A stretch of DNA of 7,302 bases from an uncultured Eubacteriales bacterium. Lineage in GTDB: Bacteria > Bacillota_A > Clostridia > Christensenellales > Aristaeellaceae. Shown piece by piece: positions 1 through 6,632 of the stretch. The notes below the pieces were generated by a model. The model saw only the letters and a program-made list of their open reading frames with translations. It had not been told where the DNA came from and ran no database searches. How positions within the stretch are numbered: the stretch's first letter is position 1; the number at the start of each line of letters is the position of its first letter. A program made the position numbers and the translations under genes. The DNA is taken from contig USEE01000066.1 of NCBI GenBank assembly GCA_900553645.1, positions 1 to 7,302 of the forward strand, written 5' to 3'.

Positions 1-2
1 AA

Positions 3-3000
3 AAGTCTGCGGTTGAGGCGGTTGCCACGGCTGCGCCTGCCGAAACGCAAGCGGCTGAACCAACTGCGGCGGCGAGCGACGCTGCAGACGCGGCTGAAAC
101 CGCAGTTTCGGCTGCCGCAGATACCGCCAGCCCCGAACCGACGGCTGAAGTTGTCGATCAGAACATCGTACACGCCGATATGAAGCTGGAAAACGGCTAT
201 TATTATCAGTTGATCGCGCCCGGCACGCGCACTACCGTTACGTTCACCAACAGCGGCGACAGCCTGCCTTATGGCGCGGTGCTGACGCTCACCGGCGACG
301 GCATCGAAGTTGCGCCTTCCAGCGTGACCGTGAACGGCAGCAAGAGTTACAGCTTTGCGATAAGCGCCGCTTCGGAAGGCGTGCATAAGGCAAAGCTGGT
401 CGCAAAGACTGCCGCCGGGTACGAATACTACTCGCGCGAATTGCTGTTCATATGCGCGCGCGACAGGTATGATTTCGACATACCGGTGATATGCTCGGAC
501 ATGGTGGGCGAGTCAATTCAGAAGGTGGATTTCCTGCAGGCCGACAATCCGTCAACCAAGCTGGCGATCAACCCTGATTTGATGCCCTCGGGCTATCGGG
601 CGGCGTGGAACATATCGCATACCACGGGCGACGGCAGCGCGACGATAAAGCTGACCGACAGCAGCACACAGCGCACGCCGCCGGTGCTGTATACTAAAAG
701 CGGCGTTGGCAAGGCAGAAGCGACGATTACGCTGACGGTAATACTGCCCGCGGGCGAGGTGCTTGAGCGCGAAATCCCGGTCGAGTACGAAGTGCGCGCG
801 CAGGTGCCCATGTCGTTTAAGAACACGGGCGATGTTGTCGTTGCCAAGCTAGGCGAGACTGCGGCGGTCGATCTGACCACGGGCGAAGCCGGCAGCGCGC
901 TTACTGACGGCATGAGCGTATCGGCTGCGTTTAAGTCGAACTATGACGCGACGCTGACAACCACTACGTTCTCGGCGGACAAGGGCTTCAGCATAGGCGC
1001 GACGCGCTCTGGCGTATACCAGGTGACTGTTACCGCAGTCAGCGACGTGCCGGGTCTGGCCGACGGCGCAAAGTTCAGCAAGGACGTATGCCTGATAGTC
1101 GCCGACGAGAATGGCAATCTGCCTTTCGGCCTGTTCAAAATTACGCCCGACAAGCTTAGTACGACGCTCTATTCCGACGCGTCCACGCTGGGCACGGTCA
1201 GCGTAATTCCCACGTTTGACATACCCGACGGCACCGCGTTCCTGACTGCATGGAGCGTAAAAGATTCCAAAGGCAATACGGCAAATATAACCGCCGATAC
1301 GACCGGCCATGCGCGCGGTGATGTGGCTGCGCTCAAGACTGCCGGCAGCGTAACTGCGGGCGAGTATACCGTGACCGCGACGATCAATCTCGCGGGCGCA
1401 GTCACCACCGTGTCCGTGCCGCTAACGCTTACGGCGGGCCAGCCGGTAATCGACGGCCTGCGCGAAAGCTACACCGTGCCGTATTCTTACAGCGAATATG
1501 TAATTAGCGCGCCCGGCGTAATGCTGGAGAAATCCTCGGGCAAGTGGGCCGAGTACAATGGCAGTGTAAAGTGGAAGTGCGAGGCCGCCGACTCCAGCGC
1601 CAAGTCCGCGCTTGCGTCGATCAAGACTGACAGCAGCAGCGGCTATACCCGCATAACTCTGGCCTCCCCGCGCAAGAACGGCTGTTATAATGTGAAGTTC
1701 ACGGCCACTTTAGCCGACGGCCGCTCGGCCAGCGCGACGGTTACGCTGGAGCTGGCGGACGCAAACGGCGTAGTGCCGACTCCCGCGCCCACTGCCGATC
1801 CTAGTAAGCCGCGCATGGGCACCGTGACCGCCAAGCGCGTCAACGTGCGCTCGGGCGCGGGCACCACGTTCAGCGCGCTGGGTCAGGTTGAGCAGGGCAC
1901 GCGTATAAGCGTGACCGGCTGGAACAACGAATGGTACAAGTTCACATTTAACGGTAAGAACGCGTACATTAAGGGCGAATATGTAAAGCTGGACGCTCTG
2001 CCCACGACTGCGCCCACTGCAGCGCCTGCGGCTACGACTACTCCCAAGCCCACCGCAACGTCCGCGCCCGCTGAGAGCGGCGACATGGGCAGGGTCAATG
2101 TTTCGAGCGGCGCACTGCGTCTGCGCGAATCGGCTGACGGCTCGGCACGCGTGCTGACCACGATGCCCGCCGGTGCAAGCGTGCAGATACTCGGCGAAGA
2201 GGGCGACTGGTACAAAGTCAGGTACGGCAGTTATACCGGCTGCTGCTCCAAGCAGTACATAACCCGCACTTCGTCGCCCACGGCCAAGCCTACCGCGACC
2301 GCCAAGCCCGGCGCAACGGCGACTCCTGCGCCCACGGCTTCTGCGCAGGTGGGCACGGTAACTCTCAGCAATACCTCGTCCAAGCTGATAGTGCGCGCTG
2401 CGGCCAGCCGCACCTCCGCCGAAGTGACGCGCGTAGGCCACGGCACTCAGGTAACTATACTTGGCAGTGAGAGCGGTTTCTACAAGATAAAGGTGGGCAC
2501 CTACACCGGATATGTCGTAAAGGATTATGTAAAGCTCGCCCAGTCGCCGAGTGCAAAGCCCACGGCCACGCCCAAGCCTACCGCAACCGCGTCGCCGTCG
2601 GTAAAGTATTGCACGGTGATAAAGAGCGGCGGACTCGCGCTGCACGAAACCGAGCAGGGCGCGACCGTTCGCACGATACCCAAATACGGCGTGGTACAGC
2701 TGATAAAGGACTTCGGCACATGGGCGCACGTCAAGTACGAGGGCACGACGGGCTATGTCGAGAGCAAGTATCTGAAATCGGGCATAATCAAGCCGGACGA
2801 CAGCAACTACCTCAAAGCCAAGGTCACGCTTAGCACTTCGTCGACAATGTTCCTGCGTGCGTCTGCGTCTACGTCGGCGAACGTGGTCACGACCATACCC
2901 AACGGCGCGACGGTGGATGTGATCGAACGCGGCACTACGTGGCACAAGGTGCGATATAACGGTTCTACCGGCTATTGCATGGGCAAGTATCTGACGATAC

Positions 3001-3008
3001 TCGGCTGA
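3..3008 (+). CDS. Large secreted or surface protein with Ig-like units and five SH3b domains (5' partial)
   Basis: The reading frame is open to the left edge, so the ATG at 180 is internal; 59 in-frame codons precede it and the true start and any signal peptide lie outside the window. The visible 1001 residues begin with an Ala/Glu/Pro/Thr-rich spacer. Numbered from the Met at 180, about five beta-rich units of roughly 100 residues follow (1-93, 94-208, 209-310, 311-421, 422-527). Their alternating Val/Thr/Ser strands and Asp/Gly turns resemble bacterial Ig-like folds. Five SH3b domains come next (547-604, 637-697, 725-786, 810-867, 880-942), each with a G-x-V start, a core such as VNVRSGAGT, a W/F-Y/H-K-V strand and a GY...K-Y end. 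SH3b domains usually bind peptidoglycan or other wall components, so a wall-associated binding or adhesion role is inferred. No catalytic domain is visible; one could lie upstream. C467 and C502 could pair within the last Ig-like unit. Confidence 0.85.
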   Translation, partial: KSAVEAVATAAPAETQAAEPTAAASDAADAAETAVSAAADTASPEPTAEVVDQNIVHADMKLENGYYYQLIAPGTRTTVTFTNSGDSLPYGAVLTLTGDGIEVAPSSVTVNGSKSYSFAISAASEGVHKAKLVAKTAAGYEYYSRELLFICARDRYDFDIPVICSDMVGESIQKVDFLQADNPSTKLAINPDLMPSGYRAAWNISHTTGDGSATIKLTDSSTQRTPPVLYTKSGVGKAEATITLTVILPAGEVLEREIPVEYEVRAQVPMSFKNTGDVVVAKLGETAAVDLTTGEAGSALTDGMSVSAAFKSNYDATLTTTTFSADKGFSIGATRSGVYQVTVTAVSDVPGLADGAKFSKDVCLIVADENGNLPFGLFKITPDKLSTTLYSDASTLGTVSVIPTFDIPDGTAFLTAWSVKDSKGNTANITADTTGHARGDVAALKTAGSVTAGEYTVTATINLAGAVTTVSVPLTLTAGQPVIDGLRESYTVPYSYSEYVISAPGVMLEKSSGKWAEYNGSVKWKCEAADSSAKSALASIKTDSSSGYTRITLASPRKNGCYNVKFTATLADGRSASATVTLELADANGVVPTPAPTADPSKPRMGTVTAKRVNVRSGAGTTFSALGQVEQGTRISVTGWNNEWYKFTFNGKNAYIKGEYVKLDALPTTAPTAAPAATTTPKPTATSAPAESGDMGRVNVSSGALRLRESADGSARVLTTMPAGASVQILGEEGDWYKVRYGSYTGCCSKQYITRTSSPTAKPTATAKPGATATPAPTASAQVGTVTLSNTSSKLIVRAAASRTSAEVTRVGHGTQVTILGSESGFYKIKVGTYTGYVVKDYVKLAQSPSAKPTATPKPTATASPSVKYCTVIKSGGLALHETEQGATVRTIPKYGVVQLIKDFGTWAHVKYEGTTGYVESKYLKSGIIKPDDSNYLKAKVTLSTSSTMFLRASASTSANVVTTIPNGATVDVIERGTTWHKVRYNGSTGYCMGKYLTILG
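1818..1991 (+). other. SH3b domain 1 of the surface protein
   Basis: The unit opens GTVTAKRVNVRSGAGT, the classic bacterial SH3 opening (V-N-V-R-S-G), continues with a W-Y-K-F strand and closes at A-Y-I-K-G-E-Y-V-K-L. It is the most canonical of the five copies. Confidence 0.8.
2088..2270 (+). other. SH3b domain 2 of the surface protein
   Basis: It opens GRVNVSSGALRLRESADGS, has a D-W-Y-K-V-R-Y strand and closes G-C-C-S-K-Q-Y-I. The adjacent Cys-Cys replaces the usual Tyr-Val at the last strand, which is unusual for an exported domain. Confidence 0.75.
2352..2537 (+). other. SH3b domain 3 of the surface protein
   Basis: It opens GTVTLSNTSSKLIVRAAAS, followed by F-Y-K-I-K-V and T-G-Y-V-V-K-D-Y-V-K-L. 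This is a clear SH3b pattern, slightly longer than copy 1 because of an insert before the L-I-V-R strand. Confidence 0.75.
2607..2780 (+). other. SH3b domain 4 of the surface protein (divergent)
   Basis: It opens YCTVIKSGGLALHETEQG, where L-A-L-H-E-T replaces the usual L-N-V-R-S-G core. The later W-A-H-V-K-Y and T-G-Y-V-E-S-K-Y-L strands still match the fold. It may have lost or changed its ligand. Confidence 0.65.
2817..3005 (+). other. SH3b domain 5 of the surface protein (C-terminal)
   Basis: It runs from A-K-V-T-L-S-T-S through M-F-L-R-A-S-A-S-T, W-H-K-V-R-Y and T-G-Y-C-M-G-K-Y-L, ending three residues before the stop. No wall-sorting LPxTG motif or membrane helix follows, so attachment must rest on the SH3b domains or on the unseen N-terminus. 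Confidence 0.75.
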
Positions 3009-3023
3009 TGATCGAAACAGTTA

Positions 3024-3056
3024 GAGCGGAGAGCAATCTCCGCTCGCTTTGTTTTT
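3024..3056 (+). terminator. Rho-independent terminator after the SH3b protein gene
   Basis: A perfect 9-bp stem, GAGCGGAGA (3024-3032) with TCTCCGCTC (3037-3045), closes a GCAA loop of the stable GNRA class. A T-rich run (TTTGTTTTT, 3048-3056) follows. It begins 15 bases after the stop codon and should end the upstream transcript. Confidence 0.9.
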
Positions 3057-3074
3057 GAAGCTTGCATTTCTCCG

Positions 3075-3130
3075 ATTGTCAGGACGGCATATCAGCAATT
3101 GTCAGGCGATAAGCGAACGCCGCCTGTCAG
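3075..3130. repeat. Three TGTCAG repeats with a small hairpin, intergenic
   Basis: TGTCAG occurs at 3077-3082, 3100-3105 and 3125-3130, spaced 23 and 25 bases. The first two are part of a longer match, ATTGTCAGG. CAGGCG (3103-3108) can also pair with CGCCTG (3121-3126) around a 12-base loop. The cluster lies between the terminator and the ATPase start. It could be an operator or mere chance; no known binding site is recognised. Confidence 0.3.
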
Positions 3131-3199
3131 ACGTTGCCCTACACATAAACGTCATTTAAGCGCGTAATAATCCGCCCCGCGCCCGCGTATGATGTTTAC

Positions 3200-3206
3200 G
3201 GAGGTG
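3200..3206 (+). promoter_or_regulatory. Ribosome binding site that fixes the ATPase start at TTG 3213
   Basis: GGAGGTG is an almost full anti-16S match. Its GGAGG core ends 8 bases before the in-frame TTG at 3213. The in-frame ATGs at 3189 and 3192 lie upstream of it, and the ATG at 3222 is 17 bases away, so neither alternative fits. Confidence 0.8.
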
Positions 3207-3212
3207 TATTGC

Positions 3213-4265
3213 TTGAGCGAGATGTATCTTTTTCCGGGCGGCAACACGCCGTGCAGGTTTGTAAATCACTTCGACGATATACTGCCGTTTGAGCGCGCGC
3301 GGCGCGTTTACTTTATCAAGGGCGGCTCGGGCGTGGGCAAAAGTACCTTCATGCGCGCCGTGGGCCAGCATTGCGCGCAGGCGGGCTACAAGGTCGAATA
3401 CTTCAACTGCTCCAGCGACCCGCAAAGTCTGGACGGCGTGGCGATACCCGCGCTGGGCGCTGCGATGATGGACGGCACCGCGCCGCATGTGATGGATCCG
3501 CGTCTGCCGGGCGCGCGAGATTTTATGATAAACTTAGGCGATTATCTGGATGAGGGCAGGCTGAGCGAGCGGCGGCCGTGGCTAAGCGACGTAATGCAGC
3601 GCCGGACACAGTGCTTCGAGCGCGCATATGCGTATCTGGGCGCGGCGGGGCAGATTTATGCTCGGGCAGGGCGCGAAACCATGGACAGCCGCAAGCCGCG
3701 CGCCGCTCTCGTGCGCGAGGTACAAAGCGCGCTGGGCCTTATGCCTGAACAGATACCAGCCACAAGCACGGGCAGACTGCGCCATCTGTTTGCCGACGCG
3801 TTTACGCCCGACGGCCGGTTTACGACGTTGGGCACGCTGCCGGTACGCAGGAGCATATGCCTTAAACTCGCATGGGGCGGCAGTGCGTCGGATGTGCTGA
3901 ATGAACTGGCCGATATGTTCACGGGTGCGGGACAGGATGCGATTCTTTTGCTGAATCCAATGCGCCCGGACGACTCGCTGCACCTATACATACCTGCGCG
4001 CGAAATGCTGATAAGCTCGTTCGACGGCCTGTTCGAGCATAACGTCGATGTGGAGGCAGTGATTGATGCGCGCGCTTCAATAACAGCGCCCGAGTTTGCG
4101 CGCGCCGAATGTCTGAATATGATAGACAGGGCGACAAAGTGCCTGAGCGACGCGCGCACACTGCACGCGGACGTGGAGCATGTGTATTCCGCGGCGATGG
4201 ACTTTGACGGCGCGAACGTACTGCGCGGCGAGATCTGCGCGCAAATTGACGAGCTTATGCCTTAA
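3213..4265 (+). CDS. P-loop ATPase of unknown function, duplicated fold with degenerate second site (PRK06851-like)
   Basis: This is a soluble 350-residue protein counted from the TTG at 3213, which sits 8 bases after a GGAGG. A Walker A motif, GGSGVGKST, is at residues 37-45 after a short beta strand (VYFIK). Downstream, CSSDPQSLDG (66-75) and DGTAPHVMDP (87-96) match what I recall of the Bacillota family PRK06851, which carries two P-loop halves. The C-terminal half repeats the plan: RHLFADAFTPDG starts at 190, CLKLAWGGSASDV (216-228) stands where the second Walker A should be, and a DDSLHLYIPA stretch near 253-262 mirrors the first half's SLDGVAIPA. The offset between halves stays at 182-184 residues. 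The second loop lacks the Lys and Ser/Thr needed for phosphate binding. Substrate and role are unknown. There is no membrane segment, and neither neighbour is an obvious partner. Confidence 0.75.
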   Translation: MSEMYLFPGGNTPCRFVNHFDDILPFERARRVYFIKGGSGVGKSTFMRAVGQHCAQAGYKVEYFNCSSDPQSLDGVAIPALGAAMMDGTAPHVMDPRLPGARDFMINLGDYLDEGRLSERRPWLSDVMQRRTQCFERAYAYLGAAGQIYARAGRETMDSRKPRAALVREVQSALGLMPEQIPATSTGRLRHLFADAFTPDGRFTTLGTLPVRRSICLKLAWGGSASDVLNELADMFTGAGQDAILLLNPMRPDDSLHLYIPAREMLISSFDGLFEHNVDVEAVIDARASITAPEFARAECLNMIDRATKCLSDARTLHADVEHVYSAAMDFDGANVLRGEICAQIDELMP

Positions 4266-4342
4266 ACGCACATACGAAAAATGAACATTGGCGCGCGAAG
4301 TGCGTCTAACGTAAGAAGAAGGATGCAAAATATGCGGAATTG

Positions 4343-4351
4343 TGATACAAT
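4343..4351 (+). promoter_or_regulatory. Extended -10 promoter for the capA-type gene
   Basis: TGATACAAT combines a TG extension with a one-mismatch -10 box (TACAAT, 4346-4351), 37 bases before the ATG. The -35 region is poor (about TGCAAA at 4324-4329), which extended -10 promoters tolerate. It lies in an AT-rich pocket between GC-rich genes. Confidence 0.55.
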
Positions 4352-4373
4352 ATCTGCATAAGCAAATATACAC

Positions 4374-4380
4374 GGGAGGT
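4374..4380 (+). promoter_or_regulatory. Strong ribosome binding site of the capA-type gene
   Basis: GGGAGGT ends 8 bases before the ATG at 4389. A second ATG follows directly at 4392; the spacing favours the first but allows either. Confidence 0.8.
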
Positions 4381-4388
4381 AAATCTCT

Positions 4389-5705
4389 ATGATGCCCAGA
4401 CACAAACGCAGACCGCCGGTGCGCCGCCGCCGATACCGGCTCAACCCCAAAGTACTGCCGACGCTGCTGTTGACGCTTGTGGCGGTGGGCATGGTCATAA
4501 TGGTAGTCAATCTGCTCTGGCCGGGCAGTTCGATTTCCGCGTTCAGCCAGCCCACGGCCGCGCCGACCGAAGCCCCTACACCCGAGGCAACGCTTGCGCC
4601 CGCCGAGCCGACCGCGGAGCCTACTCCCGCGCCCACCGAAAAGACGGCCAACGAAGCGCGCATACGCGCAATAGGCGACGTAATGGTGCACGATGACGAG
4701 CTGGCCAGCGCGCTGCAGTCCGACGGCACATACGACTTTGCGCCGTTCTTTAGCGAGGTCGCGCAGAGCCTGTCCGACGCGGACTACACGATGGGCAATC
4801 TGGAAACCACCGTGGGCGAGCCGGGCAAGAACGGCTATTCGGGCTATCCATATTTCCATACGCCCAAGTCGCTGCTGACGGCGCTCAAGGGCGCAGGTGT
4901 GGATATGCTCACGACCAGCAACAATCACTGCCTTGACAGGTACTTCGATGGCTTGGTCGAGACGCTGGATTCGCTGGACGAGGCGGGCTTCGACCACACC
5001 GGCACGTTCCGCAGCAAGAGCGAGTATCAGACGCCCTACGTCACCGAGGTCAACGGCATCAAGATAGGCGTTGTGGCCTATACATATGGCGCCAACGGCA
5101 TGGATGAACGTTCAGACCCGGACGGCGTAATGTGGGGACTGATGTTCCTTGATAACGCCAACTTTGAAAAGAGCGCGCAGAAGCTGCGCGACGCGGGTGC
5201 TGAGGTGCTTATCGCCGTGCCGCACTGGGGCAAGGAGTACAAGCGCGCACCCGAAAACTCTACGGTTGACTATGCAAAGAAAATGGCCAAGGCGGGCTTT
5301 GACGTTATCATAGGCGGCCATCCGCACATGGTGCAGCCCATAGAGTGGATCGAGACCGAGCGCGCCGACGGCACCACGCACCGCACGCTGGTCGCGTATT
5401 CGCTGGGCAACTTCGTATCGGCGCAGACCGATCAGTACAAGGATACCGGCATAATACTGGACTTCACCATCCATCAGGAAATATCCACGGGCGAGATAAG
5501 CATAACCAACGTGGGCTATGTGCCCGTGTGGGTATGGCGCTACGAGGGCGACGGCAAGAACGAATACCGCGTGCTGCCCTGCGGCGCGGCGATGGACGAT
5601 GTGCCCGAGGGCATGTCGGATGCGTCCAAGCGCCGCCTGAGCGAGGCGTGGAGCGAAACGCTGGAGCTGATGCAGACGGACGGCATAACCGCGCTTAGAA
5701 AGTAA
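4389..5705 (+). CDS. CapA family (PGA_cap) membrane-anchored metallophosphatase-like protein
   Basis: The protein has 438 residues. A short, very Arg-rich cytosolic tail (5-18) precedes one membrane helix at about 22-44, then a Pro/Thr/Glu/Ala linker (about 54-86) that spans the wall zone, then an extracellular domain (about 90-400). That domain carries the calcineurin-like motifs of the CapA/PgsA family: GDVMVHD (96-102), NLETT (137-141), SNNHCLD (177-183, often xNNHxLD), PHWGKEY (278-284), GGHPHMVQPIE (309-319) and YSLGNFV (337-343). All metal-ligand-type Asp, Asn and His positions look intact. Family members serve in poly-gamma-glutamate capsule synthesis or export, but many Clostridia have stand-alone copies of unknown substrate. 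No capB or capC lies nearby, so a capsule role is not shown and no symbol is given. It has its own likely promoter. Confidence 0.9.
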   Translation: MMPRHKRRPPVRRRRYRLNPKVLPTLLLTLVAVGMVIMVVNLLWPGSSISAFSQPTAAPTEAPTPEATLAPAEPTAEPTPAPTEKTANEARIRAIGDVMVHDDELASALQSDGTYDFAPFFSEVAQSLSDADYTMGNLETTVGEPGKNGYSGYPYFHTPKSLLTALKGAGVDMLTTSNNHCLDRYFDGLVETLDSLDEAGFDHTGTFRSKSEYQTPYVTEVNGIKIGVVAYTYGANGMDERSDPDGVMWGLMFLDNANFEKSAQKLRDAGAEVLIAVPHWGKEYKRAPENSTVDYAKKMAKAGFDVIIGGHPHMVQPIEWIETERADGTTHRTLVAYSLGNFVSAQTDQYKDTGIILDFTIHQEISTGEISITNVGYVPVWVWRYEGDGKNEYRVLPCGAAMDDVPEGMSDASKRRLSEAWSETLELMQTDGITALRK

Positions 5706-5736
5706 TCGGGTGCGCATATTCGGCGATACAGTATAA

Positions 5737-5768
5737 ATGCGGCGGGCGTTCAAACGCGTCCGCCGCAT
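5737..5768 (+). other. Strong hairpin between capA and the CBS gene, no T-tract
   Basis: ATGCGGCGGGCG (5737-5748) pairs with CGTCCGCCGCAT (5757-5768) over 12 bp with one G-U wobble and an 8-base loop. No T-run follows on either strand, so it is not a standard terminator. It ends 12 bases before the AGGAG of the next gene, so it could stabilise the 3' end of the capA message or modulate read-through. A TATAAA (5732-5737) abuts it, without a usable -35. Confidence 0.6.
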
Positions 5769-5780
5769 GCGTGCCGGGTC

Positions 5781-5785
5781 AGGAG
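5781..5785 (+). promoter_or_regulatory. Ribosome binding site that fixes the CBS protein start at 5794
   Basis: AGGAG ends 8 bases before the ATG at 5794. The in-frame ATG at 5737 lies inside the hairpin stem, has no such site, and would add 19 Arg-rich residues unlike the rest of the protein. Confidence 0.75.
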
Positions 5786-5793
5786 CAGTGTAC

Positions 5794-6552
5794 ATGATAA
5801 ACGACGAGTTTCTGGAAAAATACCGCGTGCTGGAGGAACTGCTCAGCGAGCGCTATGCGGGCGAGACGCGCAGCCATTCCAGCGTTATAATGGAGTTTGC
5901 CAAGAGCAGGGAGGGCGAAATGTTTCGCGACAGGATAGACCTGTGCCGCGAGATACGCAATCTGCTTACGCACAACGCCGCGCTGAACGGCGAGCCGGTC
6001 GTTACGCCCGCGCGCGCCACGCTGGACATGCTGGACGATATAATCGCATATGTGCGCCGTCCGCCGCTGGCCGCCAACTGGGCGGTCAGCGCCGAACGCA
6101 TGATGACCACTAATATGCGCGCCCCGGCGCTGAGAATAATGCGCGCAATGGAAAGCAAGGGCTTTTCCCACGTACCCGTTATAGAAAATGAACGCATGAT
6201 GGGCGTGTTCAGCCAAAGCACCGTGTTTTCGTACATATGCGGGCGCGGCGAGCGCGTGGACGAATACACGCTCGTGGGCGATATGGCGCGGTTTTTACCG
6301 CTGGAAAAGCATTCCAGCGAGCGGTTTGCGTTCATACCGGCGGATACCAGCTATGTAGACGCGGCGGCGGCGTTTACGCCCGGCCCGCAGCGTGAGAAGC
6401 GTTTGGCGGCGCTGTTCATTACACAGACGGGCGCGCGCAATGAGCCTCTTATCGGCATGATAACGCCTTGGGACATACTCGGCCGCGCCAAACGCCAGAT
6501 CGTACGCCCGGAGTTCGGCGACGAGCGCGCGGCGGTGGATGAGCAGATGTGA
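5794..6552 (+). CDS. CBS-pair protein with HEPN-like N-terminal domain
   Basis: This is a soluble 252-residue protein. Residues 1-95 look all-helical and contain CREIRNLLTH; the RNLLTH part (55-60) fits the R-x4-H motif, with Asn after Arg, that marks HEPN domains, many of them RNases. This assignment is tentative because the motif is short. Residues 100-150 form CBS domain 1 (AERMMTTNMRAPALRIM, then GFSHVPVIENERMMGVFS). Residues 168-233 form CBS domain 2, ending in EPLIGMITPWDILGRA. CBS pairs usually sense adenosine nucleotides such as AMP, ATP or c-di-AMP and control an attached domain, so a nucleotide-gated N-terminal effector is inferred. The segment between the two CBS units (ADTSYVDAAAAFTPGPQREKR) is loose and may hold an insert. 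It lies 88 bases after capA, possibly on the same transcript, and ends at a bidirectional terminator. Confidence 0.75.
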   Translation: MINDEFLEKYRVLEELLSERYAGETRSHSSVIMEFAKSREGEMFRDRIDLCREIRNLLTHNAALNGEPVVTPARATLDMLDDIIAYVRRPPLAANWAVSAERMMTTNMRAPALRIMRAMESKGFSHVPVIENERMMGVFSQSTVFSYICGRGERVDEYTLVGDMARFLPLEKHSSERFAFIPADTSYVDAAAAFTPGPQREKRLAALFITQTGARNEPLIGMITPWDILGRAKRQIVRPEFGDERAAVDEQM

Positions 6553-6554
6553 AC

Positions 6555-6610
6555 AGGCATAAAAAAACTGCGCTGCGGGAGCGATACCCACAGCGTAGTT
6601 TTTTATGCCT
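6555..6610. terminator. Bidirectional terminator between convergent genes
   Basis: A long stem pairs 6555-6575 with 6591-6610: AGGCAT/ATGCCT outside, an A-run against a T-run (7 A against 6 T, one bulged A), then CTGCGCTG (6568-6575) with CAGCGTAG (6591-6598) including one G-U. An inner GGG/CCC closes the AGCGATA loop. Read on + it ends in six Ts, and on the complement in seven, so it can serve both the CBS gene and the fucosidase. Confidence 0.9.
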
Positions 6611-6632
6611 AAGGGAGTAGTACTGCTTCAAA

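Larger units (their letters stand above)
2001..2606 (+). repeat. Recurrent Pro/Thr/Ala linkers between SH3b domains 1-4
   Basis: Three low-complexity linkers (2001-2084, 2271-2351, 2538-2606) separate SH3b copies 1 to 4. They share a KPTAT core, and the DNA is closely similar too: near-identical tracts lie at about 2041-2060, 2284-2302 and 2571-2590. Such tracts suit flexible extracellular spacers. They also offer homology for gain or loss of SH3b units by unequal recombination, which is an inference. Confidence 0.7.

Noticed and set aside
180..182. ATG at 180 as the start of the SH3b protein
   Set aside because: No ribosome binding site precedes it, no signal peptide follows it, and the frame stays open with linker-like Ala/Glu/Pro codons to position 3.
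1710..2945. Long open frame on the complement strand opposite the SH3b region (411 codons)
   Set aside because: It is Arg/Ala/Gly-rich with no recognisable domain and mirrors the GC-rich codon pattern of the clear gene on the + strand.
3166..3171. AATAAT as a -10 box for the ATPase gene
   Set aside because: It matches 5 of 6 positions, but no acceptable -35 lies 16-18 bases upstream and there is no TG extension. A promoter probably exists in 3057-3199 but cannot be placed.
4266..4305. ACGCAC (4266-4271) and GTGCGT (4300-4305) as a terminator of the ATPase gene
   Set aside because: The stem is only 6 bp around a 28-base loop with no T-run, too weak to call.
4077..4997. Complement-strand open frame of 306 codons spanning the ATPase end and the CapA start
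   Set aside because: It crosses a promoter and two well-supported + strand genes, with Arg-rich shadow composition and no domain.
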